A stretch of DNA of 64,000 nucleotides. Source: Monodelphis domestica (Eukaryota; Chordata; Mammalia; Didelphimorphia; Didelphidae). The notes below the pieces were generated by a model, which worked only from the letters and a program-made list of their open reading frames with translations, made no database searches and was not told where the DNA came from. The stretch covers positions 114,530,520-114,594,519 of the forward strand of contig NC_077229.1 in the NCBI RefSeq assembly GCF_027887165.1. The letters run 5' to 3'. This document shows positions 1 through 11,177 of this stretch, piece after piece (the first letter of the stretch is position 1; the number at the start of each line of letters is the position of its first letter). The translations under genes were made by a program, and so were the position numbers.

Positions 1-249
1 TCTCATTCCATAATATGTAATTAGTATGTTTCTAAAAGTAAGAGCCAGCATAACTTGGTATAAACTTGAGGTTCTATGCAATAAGATCAGGTAAAGCAAG
101 AATTTCTATCATGAGCACTATTTGATTTAGTGTTAGAAAAGCTAGATATATGATTAAGAAAATAAGTAACAGAATAAGCATAGGAAAAGAGAAAGTGAGA
201 TTCTTACTTTTTAGAAATTATATGATGATGCATTATGTGAAATTATATG

Positions 250-548
250 ATAGTTATTCCAGTTCACATGGAATTCCTCCAGTTCATTATTCTTTTCAGC
301 ACAATAGTATTCCATCACCAACATATATCACAATCTATTCAGCCATTCCCCAATTGAAGGGCATATCCTCATTTTCCAATTTTTTGCCACCACAAAGAGT
401 GTAGCTATGAATATTTTTGTACATGTATTTTTCCTTATTATCTCTTTGGGATACAAACCCGGCAGTGCTATGGCTGGATCAAAGGACAGGCATTCTTTTA
501 AAGTCCTTTTGGCATAGTTCAAAATCACCTTCCAGAATGGTTGGATCA
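250..548 (-). mobile_element. L1 fragment, end of ORF2 region
   Basis: This stretch closely resembles the ORF2 C-terminal region of the full-length L1 at 10909-17410 (its 11380-11660 part), read in the same minus orientation. The minus-strand peptide includes a phrase like [15 protein letters not shown], which is also present in the larger copy. It is truncated on both sides and abuts an L1 piece of opposite orientation at about 549. Confidence 0.8.
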
Positions 549-554
549 GAAAGG

Positions 555-2215
555 AAATTTTTATTTAAATTACTACAGAAATTGTAAATACTTGGGACTC
601 TACTTACCAAGACGTATATAAGAACTATAGTAATATAACAACAAAACATGCTTTATATTAATAAAGGCAGACCTTAAAATAGGAGAAATATTAGTTTCTT
701 ATGGAAAGGTAAATCCAATATGATATAATAACACTACCTAAATTAATTTACTTGTTCAATGCCAAATAAATCAAACTACCAAACTATGACTCCATAGAGA
801 GCAAAAAAACAGCAACTAAATTTATTTGGAGAAACAAAAAGTAAAGAATATCCATAGAAATAAGGGGAAAATGGAAAGGAACAGGGCTTAGCAGTACCAG
901 ATCTCAAACAATGCTATGAAACAATAATCATCAAAATGATTTGGTACTAAAAATTAGAGAAGCCAATTAGCAAAACACATCAGATACACAATATACAAAG
1001 CAAAGCTGAGCCAAACAAAACAAAACAACAACAACCTCCTGCTCAAGTTTTTTTAATAAAAGTTAATTCCTCAGTTCCTGGATAAGGATTCACTATTTAC
1101 CAAAAACTAAACTTGGGTCAACTTTTCACTCTACATACCAAGATCTCCAAATAGATACATGATGTAGATGTAAAAGGCTAATTCATAAGCAAATTAAAAT
1201 AAAGAAAAAAATTTACCTTTTGATCTATGGATAAGGGGAAAGGTTAATTGCCAAATAAAGGATAGAGAAGATCACAGGAAATAAACCAGATGATTTTCAA
1301 TTCATAAAATTAAAAAAAGTTCTTGTACAAACAAAACCAGTACAGCTAAGATTACAAAGGGAAAAGTTAACTTAGAAAAAAATTGCAATATTTTTCTCTG
1401 ATAGTTTTCATTTACAACATGTATGAGGAATTGATTCAAATTAAGAAAAAAAAGTGGTCCCTGATTGATAAATGGTCAGAAACTATGGACAGGCAGTTCT
1501 CAAGAGCAAAAATCTAAGTGTGAGCATGTGAAAAAAATTGATTCCACTGAATTATGAGAGAAATGCAAACAATGACACTGAAATTCTAATTCACACCTAT
1601 TATCAAATGGCAAAATTGACAAAAAAAAAGGAAAATGACAGATTTTGGAAGGGTTGCTGGAATACAGGGCTATTGATTCAGTATTGATGGGGCTGTAAAT
1701 TGGCCCAGCCATTCTAGAAAGCAATTGGAACTATGCCTAAAAATTACTAAAACTATGTACATCTCTCTCTTGACTTGTCAATATGATTATTAGTCCTATA
1801 CCTAAGAGATTAAAGAAAGGAAAAAAGACATATTTATGAATTTTTATTTGTCTTTTTGTGATTGCAAAGAAATGTAAACTAAAGGGATATGGATTGATTG
1901 GGGATCAATTGAACAAATTATAGTATATGAATGTAGTAGAATATATTGTAACCTAAGAAATGATAAGGGTAAATATTTTGGAGAAAATCTGGCAAGACTT
2001 ATATGATACAGACTCAAGTGAGCAGAACCAGGAGAACAACCCACAATAACAAAATTATAAAAACAAATAACTCTGACATAAATTTTGACCAATGCAGTAA
2101 CCAACAATGATTGCAGAACAGTAAAAAATGCTATCTACCTCCTGAGAGACATGATGAACTAATAATATTGAGAATGAGACACTTTTGGACAGGGTCAATG
2201 TCATCTATTTACAAA
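555..2215 (+). mobile_element. Older L1, ORF2 3' half and 3' region
   Basis: The plus strand reads as a diverged L1 ORF2 tail. A phrase like LGLYLPRRVYKNYSN (end of the RT region) begins near 585, and a decayed cysteine-motif region (LWKGCWNTG...) lies near 1640-1730. The 3' part contains the 'gagcagaaccaggagaac' phrase typical of these L1 tails near 2020. It is more diverged than the neighbouring minus-strand piece, so the two are probably separate insertions. Confidence 0.65.
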
Positions 2216-2221
2216 TAGACA

Positions 2222-2264
<43 letters not shown>
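2222..2264. repeat. (AGAT)n microsatellite
   Basis: About ten perfect tetranucleotide units lie at the 3' end of the older L1 piece, probably grown from its A-rich tail. Confidence 0.97.
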
Positions 2265-2266
<2 letters not shown>

Positions 2267-2379
2267 CTTTACTATGCATATTCATTGCAACAGTTTTATT
2301 TTATTAGTATTTTTTCATCAAAGGAGATAGAAGGAAGAGATAAATTTTTTATTATTTGAAAAAATTAAATGAAAAATAC

Positions 2380-3235
2380 TTGAAGACATCTATGTTCCCC
2401 TTGAGTCTTTTCTTCTATAAGCTAATAACACAAATTCATTCATTTGATCCTCTTATGGCTTTATCTGAAGATCCTTCATGATTTGGGCTGCCCTTCTTTG
2501 GACTCAATTTCCTTTTTAAAAGTTAATACTCATCACTGCCTCCATTATTATTAAGATAGTGTTCAGTGTACCTATAGCAATGAAATGATAAAAGTAGAGT
2601 ACACATAATCAGTCACAATAAATGCTTCCTTGATAGATAATACTTAAATAAAAGTTAATGTGGAGTATCTTAGAGAATCAACACAAATAATCAATGTAAT
2701 CCAAGCAAAAATAAAAGCTTCAATAAAAAAATTACATGATAAAAAAATCAATAACATATGGAAAAAAAGAACTGAAAATTTTACTATAAAAGGGTGTGGC
2801 CCATGCAAAGTATTGCAAGACTGTCACCTCTCATGTTCTGAATATTAAGATATTTAGGGTGTCTTCAAATTCTTTGTACAGTTTATATGTTAATACTTTA
2901 AAACTGCACAAAGTCTTTTGGAATACCCTGCCTAATTCAATCTGAGACTGAATAGACTTTTTGGCTATCCTATCATATTGAATTTGATGTCCACTAAAAT
3001 CCCTGAATCTTTGACTGCTTAGGTCATCCCTCCATGTGTCCCTCCTATTGTCCTTATGAAATAGATTTTGACCCTCAGAATAAACCCTATTAAATTCCAT
3101 CTTGTTATATTTAGTCCATATTCTAGTATATAGATTTGCCTCTTATCCTCACTCCATCACTATATCCTAGGTTTATCATCTGTGAAAAGTGTGAAATGTG
3201 ACATTTTTGCAACTATCTAAGTCATTGATAATCAA
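2380..3235 (-). mobile_element. CR1-clade LINE relic (L3-like)
   Basis: The text reads as the reverse complement of a CR1/L3-type 3' half. It has 'gattt-gggctgcccttctttggactcaattt' style phrasing near 2490 and 'ctattaaattccatcttgttat' style phrasing near 3090. A relic of the same general type in the same orientation lies at 26270-26770. No open frame survives. Confidence 0.5.
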
Positions 3236-3239
3236 GTTA

Positions 3240-3940
3240 TATGACGCAGAGATGGAGTGGACTTATGTGGACAACTAGTGCAACTGACACGTGAAAAATA
3301 ATTCCTTTGACCTTTTTTATGAATCCTTTGGAACTCACAAACTCTAATATGGAGTAGTCACTTTTCTCAAGATTTCCAACATTTGTATTACAGTAATAAA
3401 GCTTCTCTTTTTTAGTAAGAATCAATTCCCTAATTGCAGTTCCTCCTCATTATTGTCTTTACTTTTGGAAACATGAAGTGAGCATTCAAGCAAACCAAAC
3501 AACAAGTTGCTCATCTGATTTTGGCATGAAAGTGAGCTCTAACAGATGTCCTTATAATTAAAGTCTCTACTCCATTAGATCAGCTCAGTTGCCAAATTCC
3601 ATGGAAAGTCACATGTGACCCCCTAGTTTTTAGGAGTTCAACATTTTCTCTGACTGCATATCTTCTGCCTTTTATTTCCTATTGAATGCAGCATATCCCT
3701 TAAAGGAAGGTGGCAAGGGCTGGGCAGGCAACTTTTACGTCCTGCTGCCAGACCGATTTCCCACTAGGGAGGTGGAGAAAGAATCTCCAAGGAAAAGAAG
3801 AGCAACCTTCACCTTGATCTCGGGCCTTCCTATCTCCTGTTGTACCTGTCCCTTGAGGGAGGGGGAAGAATAAATGTGGTGAGGAACAGAACTTCTTTCT
3901 CCTACTATACAAGCATGACTTTCATCTCCTGTTTCTCTTT
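3240..3940. other. Unassigned, locally GC-richer stretch
   Basis: I recognise no gene. About 3680-3900 is richer in G and C than its surroundings and gives short overlapping frames on both strands (63 and 70 codons) with no recognisable protein. A decayed LTR is one possibility because an AATAAA lies near 3871, but clear ends are absent. Confidence 0.4.
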
Positions 3941-4769
3941 TCTAGCCTGATCACCAGCCTTTGTATGGAAGGAATAGTGAAGCAAGGACTTCTCTCTGAC
4001 TATATGACCACAAGCTTCTCATCTAATACTGTCCTTGCCTGCAGCCTGATCTCCTGGGAAGAGGAAGGAAGCTCACTACTCAATGGTGAACATATTCCCA
4101 TTTGATTATCCCTTTCATATCCCAGTGACTCTGAACCCTTGTAAATCACTGTCCAAATCCCATTCTTTACTTTTCCTCAATTCCTTATTCTCATTCATCT
4201 CAACTATCCCACCCCAAACTTTCAATAAAACACCACCTAATTCCTCCACTGTGCTCTCTGGAATGCTTGTTCTAGAGGCAACAAACTTCCCTTCATCCTA
4301 AATGTTTTCCTTTCTCAACCCTTCCTTTTACTAGCTATCACTAAAACCTGATTCCACACTGATGATACAGGTTCCCTGACCACCCTTTCCAGTATTGACT
4401 GCACCTTCACTCAGTCCCTTCCATCATTGTCTTTCCTATCATTGTCACTTTCATGTCAAAGGTATCACCAAGTGTTAGAAAGTTTAATATCTCATGGGTA
4501 AGGTAGGGGAACTGAAATACTTCTTAGTCCCCATTGCTGCTTACAAGTTCTTCCTCTATCTATATAACTCAGTAATGTTTCCTCCTTTGAGGTTCATATT
4601 ATTAAATCAGCCATCCAATCAAAATTTTGGTAGCTATTGTTAATAGCCCTCCCCCACCCACTTGGGTCACTCTCCTTTCCTCCTTAATGAGTTTAATACA
4701 TAGGTCACAATTTTTCTCTCCTCCCCGTCTCCTGCTCTCATACAATGAGACTTCAATATACATATTAAT

Positions 4770-4953
4770 TCTCCTTCAGATAGCTTAACTATATTACATG
4801 TATAACCCAGATTGAATTTCTTGCCAGTTTCAGAAGGGGAGAGGGAAGAAAGGAAGGGAGACAATTTGGATCATATAACTTTGGAAAACTGTATGTGGAA
4901 AATTTTTATTACAAGTAATTGGTTAAAAATAAAAATTTAAGAAAAAAAATACC
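4770..4953 (+). mobile_element. L1-type 3' tail insertion
   Basis: A 'gaaggggagagggaagaaag' purine run, a 'ttggatcatataac' phrase and a closing A-rich tail match the 3' ends of the marsupial L1 copies seen elsewhere here (compare 38880-38985). It interrupts the surrounding L2/CR1-like text. Confidence 0.45.
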
Positions 4954-6509
4954 TTAACCACTCAGTTCCTCAACTTTCTCACTTTCCATGACCTACTTCT
5001 CTATCTCATCTCAGCCACATTCAAAGATGGTCATTCTCTTGATCTTGCCATCACCCAAAATGAATTGTGAAATTATTTTATCTGATTATAACCTATTGAC
5101 TTTTCATCTTTCCCTTTGCCTTCCTTATAAAACCATACTCTTCATATGCACTTGATCTCTAATCTCTTGACTCCTTAATTCTCTCCTAAATCATCTCTCA
5201 CATACTAGCTACTTTGTCATCTTTACCCCATTTGGTCCTTTAGTGAACCAATTTAATCCTGTACTTTCCTCCACTCTTAAATCCCTTGGAAGATACTTGC
5301 ATTATCAACTCAGTGTCCCTTTCTCTGCAGTGATGCTTTCAGACCATTTCAACCCTTATCAAACATCTCCTGGTTTCTCCTTCATTCACACTCTAAGGTA
5401 AGATCCTTTCCTTGTATTTAACAGGAAAACATAGAGCAGTTGCTGTGAACTTCCTTTTCTTCCCTAGATTTCCATCTCCTCTCAATAATGACTTTTTCCA
5501 TTCCTACCACTTTCTGCTCCTTCACCCATTTCGTATTGATGAGATAGCCTTACTCTCCATAGCAAGTCTAATTGCTTATGTGATCCAATTCTATCTTGTG
5601 TTCTCCACAAATTAACCTCTCTGTCATCCCTACTATCACTTATTTTCCATCTCTTCCTATCTACTGGTTTTGCCTATAATCATTCCTGTGTTTCCTTTAT
5701 CCCCACTAAAAAACTCTTACTTGATCCTTCCAACATTGCTACATCATTGTCATCCTTGGTAGCTAAATTCCTCAAAAAAGTAATGTACAATATGCCTCCA
5801 CTTTCTTTCCTCTGACTCTTAACACCTCATAATGGAGCCTCTCACTTCATTATTTTATCAAAATGTCTCTTTCCACAGCTATAAATAATCTTAGTTGCCA
5901 AATCCAGTGGCCTTTACTTAATCCTTATTCTCCTTGACCTCTCTATAAGCTGGTTACATTATTAATCATCTTCTCTCTTCTTTGATACTCTCTTCTCTCC
6001 AGGTTTTTGAGACACTGCTGTCTCTTGGCTCTTCTCACATCTATCCAACCACTGGTTCTCAGTCTCCTTTGCTGGATCCTCAAGCCTTCTAACTGTAGGT
6101 AGCTATTGAGGTTCTGTCTTGGACCCTCTTTTCTTTTTCTATGCTATTTCATTTGATCAGCCCAATTTCCTCTCATGAATTTAATTACCATCTCTTTGCC
6201 AATTAGCAAATCTACCTATTTTGTCCCAATTTTTTCATTTACCTCCAATCTCCCCACTTTAAGTGCCTTTCCAGACATCTCAGATGAGATAGTCAGGAGA
6301 CATCTTAAACTAAACATGCTTTAAAAAGTTTATTATCACCTCCTACCCCAATCACCTACTTCCACTCCTATCTTCCATATTACTATAGAGGGTAACATCA
6401 TCCTCCCAGTCCCTCAGATTTAACAACCTAGGATTTAGTCTTGCCTGCTCACCAGCTCTTACTTCCTATATTTACTCCATTGCCCAAGACCTGCTGATTT
6501 TACCTCTGT

Positions 6510-6529
6510 ACACACACACACACACACAC
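6510..6529. repeat. (CA)n microsatellite
   Basis: Ten perfect CA units inside the L2/CR1-like LINE. Confidence 0.95.
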
Positions 6530-7194
6530 CTCAATGATAGCAATACCTGGCCTCATGTCTATTCCCACTCTAATCCATCCTCTACTAAACCATCAAAGTA
6601 ATTTTCCTAAAGCACGGGTGAGATCATATCAATCTTCTACTCAATAAACTCCAATGGTACCATATTGCCTCTAGTATTAAATATAAAATCCTCTGCTTGG
6701 CATTTTAAGTCCTCCAAAACCTAACCTTTCCTACCTTTATAGTATTCTTACACCTTACTTTCCAGAATGTCCTTTTCTATCCAGTGAGACTGGCCTCCAG
6801 ACAATTCCATAAACAAGACACCCATCTTTTAGTTCTTGACATTTTCTCTGCCTGTCCTCCATAACTGGAGTGCTTTCCCTCTATAGGTCCACCTTTTAAC
6901 TTCCCTGGCTTCCTTTTAGTCCTAACCAAAATCCTTTTATAGGAATACTTTCCTAAACTCTCTTGATTTTACAGTGCCATCCTCTGTCAATTATTTCCTA
7001 TTTATTCACTATTTAACTTGTCCTTATGTATTTGTTTATGTTTTGTCTCTCATTGGAGTATGGGTTCCTTGAGAGCAGGGACTATTTTTTGCCTGTTTTT
7101 CTATTCACAGAAGTTAGAGCAGTATCTAGCACATAATAGGTGCTTAATCAATGTTTATTTATTGATAGAGTTCTCTTTCTGAAATTATGTTGTA

Positions 7195-7345
7195 TTTTAC
7201 CTACCAGTTTAATTATTTTATCCCTAGACTTAAAGTAACTTGAAGTAAGCTCTTTGAGGGCAGGGATTTTTTTTTGTTATTGTTTATATACCTAATGCCT
7301 TATAGATAGTAGTTTCTCAATAAATGCTAATTTAATAGAATGGAA
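7195..7345 (+). mobile_element. L2-type LINE 3' end
   Basis: The phrase 'ctctttgagggcagggat' followed by 'tctcaataaatgctaat' is the standard L2/L3 3' terminus. This is a second such terminus just behind the one at 7165. Confidence 0.55.
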
Positions 7346-8329
7346 TGGAATATCATGTCTCCATATGAATTTATTTATTTCTATGATTATAATCTATATC
7401 CTCTTTCTGGCCAGGTGGCTTATAGTAAACATTTATTGCTTCTATTTCTGCCTCTGCTCATCTTTATCCCCAGTTTCTAATAACCTTGACTTCCCTCTCT
7501 CAGGTTTCTGAGTTTATAGCAGTTTATCTTGTTAATATATAGTGCAATCTAATATATAGTCTTTTTATCTACAATTTTACACAGAGGCCCTGAACCTGTA
7601 CAAATCTCAATGCTATCTGTGAAGTCAAATTTGTGTCATATTAATTGTTAGCTATACTTTGTGCACTCATGGGTAGAAATGTGAACCAATTAGTTTTTTT
7701 TCCCCCTTACCCTTTTCTTCAGATTTTGTTTCCTGTAAATTTCTTAATATCTAAAATCTTGTCTTTCCACATTTGACTATTCTTAATACCATGTGAATTG
7801 GTAAACAGACATAACAACAATAACTAGTAATCATGTAATACTCTAAGCTTTAGAAAGCACTTAATAAAGAATGTTTCTTTTTTATTCTTATACCAAACCT
7901 TGGAAGTGGTCATCAACATAAATAGGTTTCTCTCTCCCCAAACAGTTTATTTCTTATTCAACCCATCTGTAGTATATTTTGCCATATCGCTGTCCACACC
8001 TTATATCATAGGTAAGTTGGTCTTCTTGAAGTCCCATTATATCTGGCCCAAATTTCAGATCTCAACTTCCAAATGCATTGCATTCCAAACGATAATTTGA
8101 AAATTAATTGCTTGGAACTCAGGATGTTTTTCCCCCATAGAAACAATGTAATAAATGCTGGCTAGGTTTTTCTGGCTAACCCAATTCATATTTTTAACTC
8201 CTGTATGTAAACTAAGAAATGGGCCTAAATGACTAACCTGTATGCTTAGAATTATGTAGTATCTCCCTTTAGCCTTTATGATAGCATCCTCCCTCAAATT
8301 GGCATTTGAGGCTCTTCACAGTATGTCTC
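7346..8329. other. Unassigned AT-rich stretch
   Basis: Nothing recognisable as a gene. Short frames (66 and 80 codons around 7900-8297) have no motif and overlap on opposite strands, as expected by chance. Confidence 0.4.
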
Positions 8330-8760
8330 TAACTTTCCTTTCCATCCTTATTTCATATTAATTTCCTTTATACATGTTAATTTCCATTCAAAATTTCTAT
8401 TAAAATTGGCACACCATCTTCAACCTCTATTCTTTTGTGTAGGCCATCTTCCATTCCTAGAATACACTTTCTCTCTGTCTTTGCCCTTTGAAATAATTAT
8501 TTGCCCTCAAGACTCAATTTAATGGCTTTCTTCTCTGTGAAGCCTTCTTCAATTTCCTCAACTGAAACTATTATGTCTCCATTCAAATATTTCCAAAACA
8601 TTTTGTCTGTTTTTTATCTTTCTATCCTAAACCATACCTAGTCTTATATTATGTTTATCTTTGTACTTTATATTCTCTGATCGAAAGAGATCCCTTTGGA
8701 TCTCTAGCACTGAGTACTGGGTCTTGAACATAAGGGAGCTAAATAAATTCTTCTAAAACA
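8330..8760 (+). mobile_element. L2-type LINE 3' region
   Basis: 'gtgaagccttcttcaatttcc' style wording near 8537, then 'tttgtactttatattctctg' and a terminus with 'ctagcactgag' and 'ctaaataaat', match the L2 3' untranslated region. Confidence 0.6.
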
Positions 8761-9244
8761 AGTGAATTTGCTATATAGTAAGAGCCAAGTTAGTATTTTC
8801 AGAATTGATTTTATGTGAACTTTTCATTCCAGCTTAGGTTACCAATAAGGCATCACCACACAGTAGAGTGTCATCAAGGACACTTAGTGACAAGAATGGA
8901 AGTGGATTTCTTAAGATTCCACCAGGAGCATGGAGAGACATAGGAAGAAGAGCAGTGTCCTGGACATGCCATCAAGGAGAAAAGGAGAGATATCTTGGGA
9001 ATCAACATTATTGTTAAATCCCTACAAAGTAAAAGACATTATACTAGATGCTGTGGGAGATAAAAGTATGAAAGAGGATATTGACCCTTCCATCATATGG
9101 TTTACATCGTAGGAGGAAGAACATAATAATTATATAATTATAATACAAATCAGGTAAGAACATAGGGTAGGTTAAATCAATAAGATCTTATTGAGCATTA
9201 TGTACATGTAACACTGACACTGTGCTAATCACTGAAGATACAAA

Positions 9245-9500
9245 GGAAGGCAATATTACTTCACTATAAGAAATGACAAACAGGTTTATTTTGGGAAAAC
9301 TAACCATGAAAAGACCTACATGAAATTATGAAGAATGAAATGAGCAGAACCAAGAGAACATTATATACAGCAATAAAAATATTGTTTGAAGAATGACTTG
9401 TGTAGTCTGCCTCTAGAGAAAGATAAAAACAAGCATAGTTTTATAAATACAGATATCTTTTTGTCAAATTATTTCTTCTCTAATAATTTATGTTAATTTA
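9245..9500 (+). mobile_element. L1 3' fragment
   Basis: The 'tgaaatgagcagaaccaag' phrase and the 'agagaacattatatacagca' phrase are those of marsupial L1 3' ends in sense orientation (compare 2010-2050). Confidence 0.55.
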
Positions 9501-9589
9501 TTTTCTTTTTATTCTTCACAGACATTACAGTGTAGTGGACAGTATTGGACTTGGAGTCTTGAATATCTTGAATCCTGCCTTATTTGTAC

Positions 9590-9745
9590 TTTATTTTTTT
9601 AACTATTACCTTCCATCTTAGAATCAATACTGTGTATTGGTACTATGGGGGGTAAGTGACTTAACCAGGGTCACATGGTTAGGAAGTGTCTGAGGTCAGC
9701 TTTGAATCCAGGATCTCCCATCTCTGAGCTTGATTTTCAATTCAC
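9590..9745 (-). mobile_element. tRNA-headed SINE, first part
   Basis: Reverse-strand SINE: 'agggtcacatggttaggaag' and 'gtctgaggtcagctttgaa' are box-B-side phrases of the common marsupial SINE, as in the copy at 41907-42124. It is interrupted at 9745 by an LTR and resumes at 10361. Confidence 0.75.
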
Positions 9746-10360
9746 TGTGAAGGATTAAAATTTTGGGTAGGAGTTTGATAAAAAGTATGGAGGGCAGTTT
9801 GGTAAACCATGAACACTTATTTAATCTGAGGGGAAGTTGAATAGGAAATAGGAGTAAGGAAACTGAGATTATAGCTCTTAAATCTTATACAGTATCTAAA
9901 AATCCAAACTCTATACTAAGATTTCTAAGAAACACTAAATCTAACTGCCTTCTTGGGCAATCTTCTTGCCTGGCAAAGCAGGCCTATCTTAACTACACTA
10001 CTTCTATCTGAAATATATTCCCTATCTATCTAACTAATCTAATAAAATAAGCCTTTATTTCCTCCAATATCATTAAACTGGTGTCCGAGTCCAAACTGTC
10101 AGAAGTCAATCTTCTTGACTCAGAGAGACTGACACAGAACTCCTCAGAAGTACTGCTCCTTGGGAAGTCAGAGAGAAAGAGCCCCCTGCCAACTGAACTC
10201 TTTCCTTAAATATGATCCTTGTCTCCTAGGTAATGGAATCTTCAAAACTCTTACACAGACACCTGTCAGCTAACAAGCTCTTACTGAGAAATCTCTCTGC
10301 CCCCTTGCCTCTTAAAGAGACAGAAAGAGAAATTAAGAAATTAAGAAAACTCTTTCAACA
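9746..10360 (-). mobile_element. Solo LTR inside a SINE
   Basis: The segment starts TGTGAAGG and ends TTTCAACA, so it has TG...CA ends. It lies exactly where the SINE text breaks; the flanks read TCAC and GCAC, consistent with a slightly decayed 4-bp duplication. Read on the minus strand it has a TTTAA promoter-like box and then an AATAAA, a sensible U3-R order, so I favour minus orientation. No internal retroviral sequence remains. Confidence 0.6.
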
Positions 10361-10392
10361 GCACTGAGTCACCTAGCTGTCCCTGTCCTTCA
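10361..10392 (-). mobile_element. tRNA-headed SINE, second part
   Basis: 'actgagtcacctagctgtcc' is the reverse complement of the SINE head and continues the copy broken at 9745. Confidence 0.7.
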
Positions 10393-10395
10393 TTT

Positions 10396-10908
10396 TATTT
10401 TTTTCGATAATTTATTTTTAAAAAATTTTATTTAATTGATTAATTTAGAGTATTTTTCCAGGATTACAAAAATCATGTTCTTTCCTTGCCCTCCTCCCAA
10501 CCCCTTCCTATAGCCAATGCACAATTGCACTGGGTTTTACATGTGTCATTGGTCAAGGCTTATTTCCATATTATTGATATTTGCACTAGGTGATCATTTA
10601 AGGTTTATAACCCCAATCATATCCCCATTGACCCATATGATCAAGCAGTTGTTTTTCTTCTGTGTTTCTACTCCCACAGTTCTTCCTCTGAATGTGGATA
10701 GCGATCTTTCTCACAAGTCCCTTCAAATTGTTCTGGATCATTGCATTGCTACTAGTAGAGAAGTCCATTACATTAGATTGTGCCACAGTTTATCAGTCTC
10801 TGTGTACTTCTAGTTCTGCTCCTTTCACTCTGCATCAATTCCTGGAGGTCATTACAGTTTACATGGAATTCCTCCAGTTCATTGTTTCTTTGAGAACAAT
10901 AGTATTCT
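10396..10908 (-). mobile_element. Older L1, 3' end (host of the young L1)
   Basis: The reverse strand is an L1 3' untranslated region that ends with T-rich sequence at 10396-10440. The same 3' sequence appears in sense at 38650-38985. Its text stops at 10908 and resumes at 17411, with the full-length L1 in between. Confidence 0.8.
10896..10908. repeat. L1 target-site duplication, left copy
   Basis: ACAATAGTATTCT here is repeated exactly at 17411-17423 on the other side of the L1. Confidence 0.9.
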
Positions 10909-10931
10909 TTTTTTAAAATTTTAAACATTAT

Positions 10932-10937
10932 TTTATT
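10932..10937 (-). terminator. L1 polyadenylation signal
   Basis: TTTATT on the plus strand is AATAAA in L1 sense, about 20 bases upstream of the poly(A) tail. Confidence 0.75.
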
Positions 10938-11177
10938 TGGTCATTTCCAAACATTATTCACTGGAAACAAAGATCATTTTCTTTTCCTCCCCACCCCCCT
11001 CCCACCACCTTTCCCTCTCCCATAGCCGACGCATGATTCCACTGGTTATCACATGTGTTCTTGACTGGAACCCATTTCCCTGTTGTTGGTATTTATATTA
11101 GAGTGTTCATTTAGAGTCTCTCCTCAGTCATATCTCCTCAACCCCTGTAGTCAAGCAGTTGCTTTTCATCGGTGTTT

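Larger units (their letters stand above)
3940..7165 (+). mobile_element. Decayed L2/CR1-clade LINE, long copy
   Basis: Three traces on the plus strand support this. Near 4331-4372 the translation resembles LAIT-T----DDTG, a conserved turn of CR1/L2 endonucleases. Near 5030-5053 it reads HSLDLAIT, followed by a SDxxLLTF-like phrase, as in the C-terminal part of that endonuclease. From about 6560 to 7165 the sequence is the typical 3' region, ending with a 'ccttgagagcagggact' phrase and 'gtgcttaatcaatgtttattta'. There are many stops and at least one internal insertion. It may be two copies in the same orientation; I cannot separate them. Confidence 0.5.

Noticed and set aside
250-2215. Twin-primed inverted L1
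   Set aside because: The two pieces overlap in L1 coordinates and differ in divergence.
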